From Pegea sp. RAD2-039 (taxonomy: Eukaryota > Chordata > Thaliacea > Salpida > Salpidae): 64,000 nucleotides of DNA. The notes beneath the pieces were generated by a model that saw nothing but the letters and a program-made list of their open reading frames with translations, did no database searches and was not told the DNA's origin. Below are positions 26,709 through 38,600 of the stretch, piece after piece; position 1 is the stretch's first letter; every line of letters begins with the position of its first letter. The stretch covers positions 1,612,001 through 1,676,000 of the forward strand of contig JAQGEQ010000299.1 in assembly GCA_034620365.1 (NCBI GenBank), given 5' to 3'. The position numbers and the translations under genes were made by a program.

Positions 26709-28972
26709 TCAAGAAGGGACCCACATGTTACCATGACTATCAGGGGCATCTCTGTGTGCCACGTCCCAAGTCCAAGGCTGGTCCTCTTTAGTATATGAGA
26801 CCATTGGAAGCTCTATATGAATGGGAAGACCGCTCTTTGTATCTTCTTCATAAGAACACAATCGGAAGTGGTTAGCTTTGCCACCTAGAACAAATTTAGG
26901 TAAAAATAAAACTCCTAATTCATATGATCTAAGCGATAAGCGGGTAGCTGCTTTATTTAGGGACCCCCAGGCAGATTTGGAGAGATTGGCACTGGTTAGT
27001 AGGAACCATGGTGCTCTGATATTAGTTTCAAAAGGTGAAACTCGGAAATAAGTTTTGATATGAGGCGATGCTTGAGTTCTTCCACAATGACCAGCTTTCC
27101 AACGATGCATTAAAGCAGTTAACCAAGGTTGTTTCGCTGATGTACTAGATGAATAAGGTAAAGAAGCCCCAGCAGGGTAACCTTCTAAGCTACAACGAAC
27201 ATCATCAACAGATGGAAAGATCAGTTTGCAGCTTGGCATCCTTCGTAAACCAACTTCATTTTTACTTGATGCAAATGTAGCTAGAAGCTCAGAACATAAC
27301 CAGGCGTCCCTGTCCTTGCCCAATGAACCGATACTTGAAAACTGGGCAACTACAGGCCATGAAGGGTCGGTTCTGATAGCATATTCTTTAAGTAACTTCC
27401 GTAGTTTGAGATGACCCCAAGATGCTGGCCCAGCATCATGAGAACCAGGTACAGAAGCTACTAGTGCCACATTAATTGCTGAAAAGTCATGAGATTCAAT
27501 TAAACTGATCCAAGAAGAAAGCTCTTTTCGTTTATAAGCTTTTAGATAAGCGAGCAAGTCACTTCGAAATCGCGTTTCGCTGTCATGGTTACTGTCATTA
27601 GATGACCGAGGTAATAGTGGACTGATCCATATTCCCTGGGTCTTTTGAGACCAATCACCTTGGACCAGGTTTGCAGTGGTTACAACAACTCGTAAACCAG
27701 TTTGATAATTAAGCAGCATCATTTTAGTGTGATGTGTTCCGTAAGGAATTGGTAGATCCGCTTGACAAAGTGTGATGTTGCTGAATGGTTGGCATTGGTT
27801 TTGTAAATCTTTTTTTTGTTGACCCTTATCACCATGTACTAGAAGTAAAGGAAGATTTTTAAAAGATTGTGGGTATTGATTCATCAACCAATCTACATCA
27901 AAACAATAGTTGAAGTGAGCAGAAGATGTAAGTTGTCCCATTTTTTCTGAAAGAATATCTTCAAGTGATAAGGAGTTGGGCAGAAGTTGTTGCTCATAAT
28001 CAGTTGGTTGCTTGCAGATATGATTGAAACTTGATGAAATTCCAGATACAGTTGTTAGTAGAAAACGATGAGGGTTTGAACTTTCAATTACTTCCAGTGG
28101 ATTATATTCATCTAAAAAATATGATGCTAAGTTTTAAAGATATTTTAAAATTGATTAAACCGATAAAATATAAAACATAATACTTATATATTATTAAAAT
28201 TTAATTCATAATAAATATTATTCATCATCTGATTATGTTTGTTGAAAATGTAAACTATTAAGATGATTTTTTACTACTTTTATTAAATCTAAATATGATC
28301 AATGAGATAACTTGAAGGTTAGAAAATGTTGTTTTATAAAATGTGACCTTAACCTTTATATGAAATCTTTCAGTTAAGTTCAAAAAATTATATTTCTAAA
28401 AAATGTCAAAACACTTTCAATTATACTTAAATGGGTTAAGTTTTAACAACTAAAAGTGATTATAAGACATCAATTAAAATAGAGTTTTGTCAAGATATTT
28501 ATAACTAGGTGTTTGATGATAACATTAATTAAAGAGAAGTGTAAAAATTTTTATGAAAATTCTTTGATGAATAATTATCTAATTTACAATTGTAAGTTAA
28601 ATTGTAGAAAATTCAAAAGTTATATCATAAAACAAACTAACCAGAAATAGTAAAATGTGATCGTGACTTTTTACTTGATACACCATCTTCTAAATCTCCA
28701 TCAAGCTTTCTTTTTTGATGAGAAAACTTTTTAAAATGATTTGGATTTTTTCTATAACATTTTGATCCATATGAACAAGGAGGTACATCTTGTTTAGTAG
28801 AATCTTGATCAACTTGTTTGGAAGCTATATCATTAAGTAGTGATGTTTTTATATTAGCAGGGCTATGAAACTTGATATCAGTTTTTGGCAATAAGCTTTC
28901 ATTTTCATCTTCTTCTCCACTGCTTGATAAAACCCATACGTTTTCATTAATAGACATGCTTTCTACTTTCAT
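26709..28972 (-). CDS. TDP1: tyrosyl-DNA phosphodiesterase 1 with N-terminal PBZ zinc finger
   Basis: Two exons, 28972-28642 and 28111-26709, phase-1 junction, 577 aa. TDP1 cleaves 3'-phosphotyrosyl links left by stalled topoisomerase I. Both HKD half-sites are present: H238/K240 in GTHHTKMMLL and H461/K463 in SPHIKTYFR. The second is followed by FLLTSANLSKSAWG. The C-terminus HGNMWVPS matches the human protein closely. Unlike human TDP1, exon 1 encodes a PBZ poly(ADP-ribose)-binding finger: C66, C72, H79 and H85 in CSYGSKCYRKNP...H.....H, spacing C-x5-C-x6-H-x5-H. It lies between an acidic leader (EEDENES) and a basic patch (KRKL, KKSR) that may be a nuclear signal. The finger probably recruits the enzyme directly to PARylated damage sites (inference). 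I chose the first ATG (MKVESMSINE); the second, six codons on, is equally possible. Confidence 0.93.
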
Positions 28973-29580
28973 TTTTCTGTATATCAAATTTTCAACAAAT
29001 GTTAATACGTTTTTAAACTAAACAGTCTCATCAAACTTTAAATCTATGAGAATTTTATAAACAGAAACTTAAAATAGTACATAAAAATATTTCAACAAAC
29101 TTAAATTTATCTAAATAGATAAAAAAACTAAGCTATGTGTTACAACAGATATGTTTTTACATAAATATTTTACAGTACACAGATTATATACCCAAGAAAA
29201 GTTTTTTTCTTTTGAAAGATGAAACAGCCTAGAGAAAAAACTAAAAGAATTTGACCAATAGATTTTAGTACATGTATAAGAAAGTCATTTTATCTTGCTT
29301 TAATTTTATGAGCAGAGAATAAAAAATAATAAATTATTAAAGGTAACTCAATAACTTAGCTAAATAAAACCGTTTACTTTAATGATGATTTAGGCTTTAA
29401 AGTTATTTATATGAAAAAGGTAAGATTTTGTGTAATGTGTTCTAAATAAGCTTCAATATATTCATTAAAATCTATAATTGAAATCATGAATCTAATTGCT
29501 AAATAAATATAGTTTACAAAATGTCATGGCAACTAACAGTGAAATAAGTTATATGTATATAAGGTTAAGGAGATTTTTTT
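28973..29580. other. intergenic, nothing recognised
   Basis: Spacer between TDP1 and the p24 gene, both on the minus strand. It should hold the TDP1 promoter and the p24 3' end. No motif is decisive. Confidence 0.4.
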
Positions 29581-30230
29581 CTAAACCAGTTTCTTAGCTT
29601 CAAAAAATCCCTTCAAGTGCTTCATTTGCCATAAACCAGCTACAATCAACAACAAAGTTTGCCCAATAGACCACCATAAAACTCTTTTGTTTGTACTTTC
29701 ACTGGTTTGTCTAAAACGATTTTCACGAATTCTTTGATAATTTTGTTCTTTTTGAATTTGTTCAACCTGATCAAGAAGTTGGCGAACACGAAGTTGAAGT
29801 TCTGTTAATTTATCTTTTGCTGCTATCTTACTATAATCATTTGTGTTTTCACCAATTTGAATGCTAAAGTCAACTCTTATTTTACCACTAGCAAAAAAAG
29901 ACCATTTAGTTGAATTTGAATGAAGACAAATATGTTGCTCTCCTGGCTTATGAGTTGTAAATGCAAAAGTACCTTGAGACCCATAAGCTTTAGATAAAAC
30001 AATTTGACCATCAGGGTCTTTAACTTCCACGTGCATTCCCATACCTGGAGCAGAGTTTACATAAACACCGGTTTTCTTGTCTAATAATTGAGCTTTATAA
30101 TTTGCTTTCACCATAGTATCTTCAGGTAACTCCTCAATAAAACACTTTTTTTCTTTTTCTCTCCAATGTAGAAATAAACTCCAGAACAAAGATGTAAGAT
30201 TTCAAGTAAAATAAAAAGCTTATAAATCAT
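29581..30230 (-). CDS. TMED9: p24/EMP24 cargo receptor, TMED9-like, with apparent frame break near signal cleavage site
   Basis: The frame 30170-29581 encodes a near full-length p24-alpha protein. It begins [12 protein letters not shown], continues through the GOLD domain ([12 protein letters not shown]), the coiled coil ([20 protein letters not shown]) and one membrane span, and ends in the cytosolic tail FFEAKKLV. That tail holds the FF and dilysine signals for COPII and COPI. It cycles between ER and Golgi as a cargo adaptor. The frame has no ATG upstream. The ATG at 30230 opens a good signal peptide ([17 protein letters not shown]) followed by VYFYIGEK, just as in human TMED9 (LYFHIGE), but in another frame. 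The two frames meet in the A-run at about 30147-30160, where two fewer A's would restore the family sequence. The likely cause is a homopolymer error in the assembly; a real allele defect is possible. TMED9/TMED4 cannot be told apart here. Confidence 0.85.
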
Positions 30231-31089
30231 TTTCGGATATTAAAGTTAAAAAAACTTTTAAGAACAACTGAAGATGAAAATATATTTTGAAATGAAAATT
30301 ATAAAATGTAATTATAAATTAACAATAAATTTATTATAAATTGGAATGTTAAAGGTAAAAATTATAATTTTTTTAAATAATTTTTTTTATTACAAACAAA
30401 GTTTATATTTAAATTGTAATAATTCAGTTTGATTAGATTTTATATAGTGAAACCTTTTAACAAATAAGCTTAGTTTGTTAAAATCAACAAATAATGCAAC
30501 CCAAAATTAGTTCAATTTTTCTATCCAAATAATGCCTATGAAAAGAAATGTTTAGTAAGTACCTCATGTTATGATGAACAAAAACTGTATCAACTAAAAT
30601 CTCTCAAACAAACATTTTGGTTTATTTTATCAAATTATTTAAAATTTAGAAATTAAGCAAATCATCGTAAAAAGATAAAAAAATCGAATATAAATTATAT
30701 AAATTAATATAAATTATACAATAAGTTATTCATATAAATAATAGACAAAATAAATAAGAAAAACTAAAACACTTTCTGACTGGTTGATCTTATATGTATA
30801 TTATAAATTGCATAAACTTGTATATACTTTTTTGTACTAATTTGGAAAAGTATAAATTTTTCTTTAAATGAATGAAATAATTTTTATCGTCAACGATTAA
30901 GTATCAAAGTTCTATAAATACTTTAGCGAAAAGAAGTACTAAGCGTGGCATTTAGCTTTTATTTAGCTTCAAAAAATTCTTAACAGTAGTTTTTGAAATT
31001 TATTGGCAGTACTTTGTGACTAAGGACTGAAAGAAAAGGGTTAACAAAAAATAGCGATAGAAAGAAGATTATAAAGGTTTATCACTGTG

Positions 31090-31720
31090 ATGTAAGCCTT
31101 TCGGCAAGCTCTTGACTAGACAAACCAATGCGCGAAAGGTGCAACTACCCGCACTTTCAATAAGGATGCAATAAACACAATTGCTGGGTGATAACAAGAC
31201 TTTATCTTTCTTGAGTTTTTTGTAACTCTCGATTTGCTGACAAAAGATGTTGACGCACTATTAATAAGACTGCACGATTTGCTGTAAGTTGATTAGCTAT
31301 CTAATAAACGATCTGCTAACAAGTACACAGCAATTCGGAAAATAATGTACATCATGTTAAGTTAAACAATGTACAGCATGCCAGGCTTTGCTGGATCGGA
31401 CATATTCGTCAGATGGACGACGGACAGATTCTAAAGGATCTGCTATATAGGGAGCTATCTAATGGCAAACACAAAATTGGCCGTCCCTGCATTCGTTTTA
31501 AAGATACCTTGCAAGCGCAATATGTAATCGTTTAATATTAATACTAGCAGTTGGAAGGATATCGCAGCGGATCGCTCATAATGACGCTGTCTAGTTTGCA
31601 AACTGAAGAAAACCAGCTTCAAGGAAAAGACAGAAATCCTGAAGACTTTTTGATCCATCTCTCAAAGCAGTCCCATTACTGACAGTACATTCCGCATGGC
31701 CGTTCTCAACAGAGGCAGGC
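31090..31720 (+). mobile_element. non-LTR retrotransposon (LINE) 3' remnant A
   Basis: A decayed C-terminal part of a LINE reverse transcriptase lies between two host genes. Near 31096 it reads AFGKLLTRQTNARK. From about 31388 it reads WIGHIRQMDD, LLYRELSNGKHKIGRPC and IRFKDT, then NINTSSWKDIAADRS. This is the conserved tail 'GH..RM.D.R..K.LL.GEL..GKR..G....RFKD' found after the RT domain in many animal LINEs. In-frame stops and frame changes interrupt it, and no intact RT or endonuclease is present. The family is not resolved. The end of the element is not defined by a poly-A tail. Confidence 0.75.
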
Positions 31721-32068
31721 TAATATGAACAATTGTGGTTGCATCAGGCATAAAGTCCTATCAATTGATGTTTTGGAGGTAGCGTTGATGGAGACAGTCC
31801 AAAAGTCACAAGTGGAAATCGTACACCACCTACGACTCAGATTCGTGCAGACAATCATACAGACGTACAGATTTGTATAAAAATGTTGATTCTTATGGGT
31901 TAAGAAAAACTAGTTGAAGTTTTATCAGTGGTTGGCTTGATGAAGAAAACTTTGGGTAAAATATAATTTTACGGAAAAGTATTCAAAAATAATTTATTAT
32001 CAAAGTTGAAAAAATTGTTGAAAAAACATTCTGCACATTTATATTACTAAACAGATACAAAAGTACAA

Positions 32069-35000
32069 TTAATTGTAATCTATCTTCGGAACCTTCAGCC
32101 GAAGTTTTCTTACATCTTCTGCTATATAAGGTCCAATTTCACATCTGTAAATACAAATCTATCAAAGATTTGACACAAATGATCTTTTCAACTTTGAAGA
32201 TCTCTTTTCAATAGCTATTGTGATATTTAGAAACAAAATTTTGAAAAATACTTCGGATAATATCTTTCAGACATTGGATCTTTGCTTATACCAAGACCTT
32301 TCTTCAAATATTCCATTCCAGTCCTTTAAATAGTAATTTTGAATAAAATCAGATATTTAATAGCTTTTGTGAACAAAAATATAGATTAATCAAGTCTATA
32401 GCTTTAAAATCATTAAGAAAATGTGTCATTAAAAATAAGGATATTCGATTTTATGTAAAAACTTGTAAGAAGCAACCAACCAAGCAATCATGGCACCATT
32501 ATCTGTACAAAGTTTAACTGGAGGGCATATAAGTTCCCAGCCAAATTTGTTGCAAACAGTTTGTAGATTTCTTCTTAAATATGAATTACAAGCTACACCA
32601 CCTGAAGCAACCTGTTTGTAAACCAATTTTGAAGATTTTAAAGTAATGGAATTAAGAACAGCTAGTCAAGGTGAAAGCTAGTGTTTCATAATATATCTTT
32701 AAATGTTGTTGAGTTACAAAAATGCTATTTTGGTTAAACTAAAGTTTTAACTACAAATACTTATTAGTTTAAAAGTTAACAAACCAAAACTTTATGGCGT
32801 TTGTCAAAAGTGGGTTGCTGTTCACAGAAAAGAATAGATCTGCAGACTTGATGGCATACATGAATGGTTAGAACGTGTTGAAAAGATGCTGCCAGATCTT
32901 TATGCTCTTCTTCTATCATATATTAATAGTATTTGTAAAAAATAAACTCGTAAACTTCCTACAATTTAACGTTTTATTTAAAAAAAGTTTTTTTAAAGTA
33001 TGTTTTTATTCTTTATATTTACTTTTTTGAATATTTTTACAAACTATCAAACTTTTTAGCATCTTTAGTCATTAAAAGCAAGTCTTGTTTTGTTAAAAAA
33101 GTTGTACAGATCAAGGGTTTGAATATATACAGATATTTTGTTTAATCAAATCACCTAAATGTTTTTTATATAATTTGAAACAAATATCTATTTTTTTTCT
33201 AAATGTAATTTTGGGTCAAATATTTATAAATATGTTTTGACACAATTTTAAACCAAAACTACTGAACTATCATGCAACATCAATCAGCTGATTAATTGAA
33301 GTTAGTTGGAAATTTAAAGAAATAAAATTATTTTCTTCGAAGATCTTGTAATAATCATCAGATAAGTTAGTTAATGATTCAAGTTTAGATAGTTTGCTAA
33401 AAGCATCTGAAATCCACACAAATAAGATGTAAAAACCTGAAACTTCTTGTAATTTACGAAGAGCATTTGAAAGAATTCCCGAAAAAGAAAAGTCACAAGA
33501 TTTGATTACTTTTCCTTCAGATTTGAGTTGAGGAAGAGGAATAGAAAACTTGGTTCTGAAAGTAAATTGAGTGATTTGATTAATAAAAATTTTAGTGATT
33601 TTGATGAATAGTCAAATATTTAATGTTTTATTTTATATGTAAGAGAAGACATGGTTTGTTTTGGCCGAGAACGGTCATGCGTATATGCCAGGGCAGAAGT
33701 TATGGAGATCCAGTTGCTGTCCATGCAGCAGAATTCCGCTGTCTACGCCAACAACATATGCAGCGTACCAGAAGGACTGATAAACCCAATAAGTTTTAAG
33801 TTTGAAGTGTTGTCATGACTAACATGGTCCTTCTAACCGGGTTTTATGGACTTTTTCTTGTCACAAATGTGTGTCCGCCTGGGCTCGAACCCGAGACCTT
33901 TAACGTGTCAGGTGCGCGTAATAACCGCTAGATTTCGGCGACGAAGATTTTGTATGAACAAATTCCCAGATTTTGTACTTGCCTGTCGCCTTTTTGAGCA
34001 ATTTTCTCCAAAAACTTCCCATCCCGTACACCAGAGTCCTTAGAAGATGGAAGAATTGATCTTGCGAATTTATCGATCACAGCTCCCGGAGAATGATCCA
34101 GACATTTTCCCAAGACAACATACTCACCTAAAAATTAAAAAAAATGTTTTCAGAGGTTAATAGAGAAATTCTAAATGATTAAGATGGAAGAAAATAATAT
34201 ATCATCTTTTAATTGTTGTAAACTAAAACTTGCCAAGATCAAAGGCAAGGCATAGAAGACAATGTCCTCCACTGATCAGTAATGTTAGATAAGGAAACTG
34301 AACACTAGATGTCATCCTTACAGTGAGTAGATGAGCCTCCATGTGATGTACAGGTATAAACAGAAGACTAAAAACAAACTTGGTTGAACTTTCATGAAAA
34401 AAATATAAAAAATGTGTTCAAACACTAACTTGTGTTTAGAAACTAAAGCTTTGCTGAAGCTAAGACCTTCATCTAAACACAGATGGACTCCAGGTTTAGT
34501 TGCTGTAGCAACAGCTTGAACATCCTGTGTTATAACTAATATAAAATTTGCAATTTCATGAAAATAAAATAATTAACTATAAAAGTTATCTATTAACAAA
34601 TTAATAAATCAGAATTTGTGAAAAGTTTACACAAACTCTGAATGATATGTTTGAATTTTTTTAAAACCAGATAACAAAGGTGGTAGTCAAGCAACTTTGA
34701 TCTTCAAACAACTTCTTTTTTGGAGCATATAAAAGACAAAAGAACTTAAACAAAATTTTCTTAAGTTATTCTAAATTAATTAAAAAATCTAAAGAAAAGG
34801 TTATGACTTTGGGATGAAACATTATATAAGACCCTAAGATAAAAGTTCAAATATAAAAATTGGTCTGATAGTTTTATCATTGGTATTCTAGCTCTGATAA
34901 ATCAGTTAAGTAAAGAAGTAGTAACCAAAAACGTGTTCAGGGATTTTCTTAGAAACTTTTTAGAACACTTTTTATGAATACAAAAGACACTAATCCTACA

Positions 35001-35660
35001 AAACTTGTCTTTATTGCAACTTTTTGTACAAAATCTACAAAATACATTAAAGTACATCCCTTGATAGAAGTATCAATCAAATCTCAAATCTTCTAGACTC
35101 ACTTGGGCCCAAAATACAAAACCTTAAGAACCACTGGTCAAAGTCATGGTTCTAATTAGCAACAATTATAGATAATATAACATGCAATCTAAATATCATT
35201 ACTAAATATTCAAATATTACCTTAAAGTCCACATTAGCTTGTTCCATTGCATCTTTCACTGCAAGGGGTAATCGTTTACGATGAGTTTGTTGTGCCATAT
35301 ATGGATTGAGTCCACTTAAAAAAATATAAAACAATTAAGAACAAAAAGCAACTTTTTAATAAAATGAATTAATTCAGTCTGCTAAAATATAAAAATAAAT
35401 TTTATAAAAAGTTTTAATTTTAAAATATTATATGTTGAAATATTTTTGCTGAATTAAGTTTTTTCTTAACTACTTTAAACAAGAACTGTTTCAGTTTATG
35501 TATCTACAATTTCAATTTGCAAATACTTTTTATTATATCCTGCTTGTGTGAATAAAGATTCTCCAAGAATATTTCCTTGGTTATCTGCAACAGCTGCTCC
35601 AGTATCATCAAATGTACATTCTATCCCCAATATTAAATTTTTATGAATTTTGTAGGTTCT
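32069..35660 (-). CDS. OSGEPL1: mitochondrial tRNA t6A synthase OSGEPL1 (Kae1/TsaD/Qri7), first exon not found
   Basis: Ten exons on the minus strand: 35660-35527, 35314-35221, 34524-34430, 34367-34234, 34127-33983, 33555-33437, 32912-32785, 32611-32481, 32323-32252 and 32144-32069. They keep frame for 375 aa. Family landmarks in order are GIECTFDDTGAA (usually GIETSCDDT), MAQQTH, VHHMEAH (metal-binding His pair), LLISGGHCLL, CDFSFSG, VASGGVACNSYLRR, LCTDNGAMIAW (metal-binding Asp) and the end RLKVPKIDYN. The enzyme transfers threonylcarbamoyl to A37 of ANN-decoding mitochondrial tRNAs. The mitochondrial form is favoured over OSGEP by CPPVKLCTDNGAMIAW and the whole-length match. The 35660 exon begins after an acceptor in phase 0, so an upstream exon with start codon and targeting peptide must exist; none is convincing up to 37200. 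Introns 34233-34128 and 33982-33556 use GC donors (G|GCAAGT). Human OSGEPL1 is 414 aa. Confidence 0.9.
33650..33942 (-). mobile_element. tRNA-derived SINE in an OSGEPL1 intron
   Basis: Reading the minus strand from 33942, the first 72 bases match a tRNA-Val pattern. There is an A-box-like CTAGCGGTTATTACG, an anticodon-loop-like CCTGACACG, and a B box GGTTCGAGCCC. The cloverleaf is broken: the anticodon stem and parts of the acceptor stem do not pair. An unrelated body of about 220 bases follows, ending near 33650 with a GACCGTTCTCGGCC segment. That is the layout of a tRNA-headed SINE rather than a tRNA gene. It sits inside the sixth intron listed for OSGEPL1, in the same orientation as the gene. 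It is G+C-richer than its surroundings. The 3' end is approximate. Confidence 0.72.
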
Positions 35661-38600
35661 CTAAAAACAGTTTGTCAAATAATGAGGAAGTCTACCTTAG
35701 ATTTAGTAGAAAAAAAAGGTATAGAATCTATAAAAACAAAGTAAAAGCAAGACTAACTTCTTTGTTACAATTGTAACTTTTTATTATTACATAATTTTCA
35801 AACTAAATGAAAAGATTATCTTACACTGAACAAGGAAACCAGTTTAGTCTGTTGAAGAAGATGACAAAACTTATTTTTAAGATAAGTCATTTTAAAGATT
35901 TAAAACATTTTATAATATAGCATATGTGATACTTAAAAACATCATAAAACTTTTATGCTCTAGATAAACTTGAGAAGAAATCTTTGAAAATCATATCTAA
36001 TTTTAGAAAAATACCCTTAATTGAAACTTTTTCTACTAACTTATAAACATGTGCTGGTTGATTTCAAACTTTGTCTATTGGATTATTCTAAGTAGATTTA
36101 ATGACATTTTAATAATCAGAAAATTTTATAGAAACATTTTATTAGGAAATATTTTTTCCAGCAAAATATCTACTTTGCTGCTTAATTTAAATTTTCTTTT
36201 AGAAATAAATTTAAGTTAAACGTCAATTTTTAGATTTTCTTTCAACTTCAATTGTTTTAGAAAGAAATATTAGTATTTCCAAATGTTTTCACGAAGCGTT
36301 TCATTCTTCAAGTACTAATCAGACATTAAATTTATCATTTATATTAAATCTTTAACACAAAACAAACAAAAAATAGAATAATCTAAAAATATTTTACAAA
36401 TGGCTTTTAAATGAGCATTTTTAAAACTTCATTTTTAAAACAGCTAAAGCCACAAATTAAAGGATTGATCATTAAGAAAGTTGCTAAGACTAATAGAATA
36501 ATTGAAAGAAATTATGAAGAGAAAAATCAAAGTGTTGATATTAAAAGCTTTTATTGAAATTTTATTGAAGTAATGGTTTTTTAATAAACGGTATTACTCA
36601 AGTTTTAAGATATGAAACTCTTTAAAATTTACTTTATAATGACAAAGAACTTAATAAAAATAAATGAACTGAAATAATTAGACTATTTTTTGGTACTGTA
36701 GAATTTTAAAATTTTTAATTGCGATTTTGAATAAACCTATTTATTGTTGATTATTAAGGAGACTTAATTATTTATTGATAAACAAGTTAAGAAATGAATT
36801 TTAAAATCAAATAAAATAGACAAAAAATTCAAAAACACTTGGAAAAAATTCAATTTTTCAAACCTACACAAACGAATCATCTACTTCTTGAAAGATCCGA
36901 TAATCTAACCATTGTCGTTTTTAAATCTTCTAAAAACTCGTTAAAATAATCTCCATAATGTTAGGGATTTTAAGAATTTGAAAATACTGTTTAAGTACTT
37001 ATTAGTGAAACAAAAATGTGAAACTATTGAATGCAAATAAGACGAAACCAATTGAATTTAATTCCACTTGCTTCTCGTGTGGTTCATAATGGCTTTTAAA
37101 TTAAAACTTGTTTGAGCAAAAATGGTTTGCAGTTTTATTCCGACCTAAACTGAAAACTTTCAGCACAAAATATAATTTTAGGAAAAACGGTATAACAAAT
37201 TAGAAAAAAAAAGAATGAGTCATAATGCCCTATTTACTAATAATCTAGCATCTATTTGATAAAAGTGTATTTTCGCTATGAAAATAATTTATATTTTATA
37301 TTTTATATCCTTTAAAAATATGATATTAGCTTCGTGTTGTCTAAACATTTTTTTCTATTTATAGTAAATTTGTCTCTTATTTAACATTTCCAATAAACAT
37401 TATAGTTTGATATTTACAGTAAAATTACTTTATTTAAGATTAAAATTTGAATTTAAGTTGCTAAGAATGAGATAAGGCTTACAAGTTCTTATATCTGAAA
37501 TTGTAGTATTTAAAATTTATTCTTTAAGCTTATCATTTCAAATTTATACAAATAAATAGATATACAAAACAAATACAAATAAATGACTAAAATGAGTATT
37601 AATTACAGCAGTGTAAAATAGTATGGAAAAAAATAATTTAGTTAGTATTCGAAAGTAAATATTCACTGTTTAATTAGGAACAGTTAAAAAAACTTCACTT
37701 TCTTGTTAGATTACTTAGAGCATGTCAGACAGTCTTTTTATTTTTTGTGATTTAAAAAGATAACAAAGCTCATAAGTCAGTTTTCTACATTATTTTTCTC
37801 GTTTGTATTGTACAAATTTCAGTTAATAATTTACCTAATGACAGTAAGCTATAACATGATAAGCATCTGGTAATGTTGAAATTGAATTATACAAAAGGTT
37901 TTTGTTCTTTACATAGGTTTTAAATATTTGTAAAAGACTTAATTTTACTCATGGTTAATTGTATTAATGAATAGAACGAATAATACAGTTGAATTTAAGG
38001 CAGATAGTATATATTTTAATTAATGTTTTTGTAAAAAATTAAAGTAACTGAGCTACTTTGAAAACATTTTACAATTAATCAGTTTAATTATACAGAAAGT
38101 GTTTTATAAAGTAATTCCTTTAAATAACTTTTCCAGACTAAACAAACAATGTGCCTGATAAATTCACTTTTAAAAATCTATAAATCAAGATTAAATCTAT
38201 ATTAATAGTAAATGTTAAACTGTCTTAAATTTAATTTTACAAACTCCATTTGTTCATTTTTGTTGAGTTAAGAAGCCAAACTTTTTGTTTTCATTTTTGA
38301 TAAAAAGTGAATACATTTTTTTCATTTTACAATTTGTTTTTAAAAACATCGACTATATCTTTTAAGCCACTAACAGGAAAAGCTGAGGCAATAAAATATT
38401 ATTCCTTTCTTGCTTCTTCAGAAGAAAAGATTATTCACAGTTTTAAAGATTGCTTATGACTTTAATAATATTTATGTTTGTGTCTTATCTGCTTTTGCTA
38501 AAAATAGCTGAATTGTTTTTTGCTAGATATGAAAATTGTTTATTTTTTCTAAAGAAGTTTTGTTTTTATAAATCGTTTAAAGTTGAGTTAGTAAGATTAG

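Noticed and set aside
33290-33412. Extra OSGEPL1 exon with a plausible acceptor and open frame on the minus strand (DAFSKLSKLESL...)
   Set aside because: It has no usable donor before its stop, and the exon before (ending 33437) joins the next (32912) in phase to give the family sequence without a gap.
33871-33942. tRNA-Val (GAC) gene
   Set aside because: The A and B boxes fit, but the anticodon stem and parts of the acceptor and T stems do not pair, and a SINE-like body follows. It sits inside an intron. Called a SINE head instead.
36880-36920. Candidate first exon of OSGEPL1 (ATG on the minus strand, MVRLSDLSRS)
   Set aside because: Its only donor leaves phase 1, while the next exon must be entered in phase 0; joining them gives an early stop.
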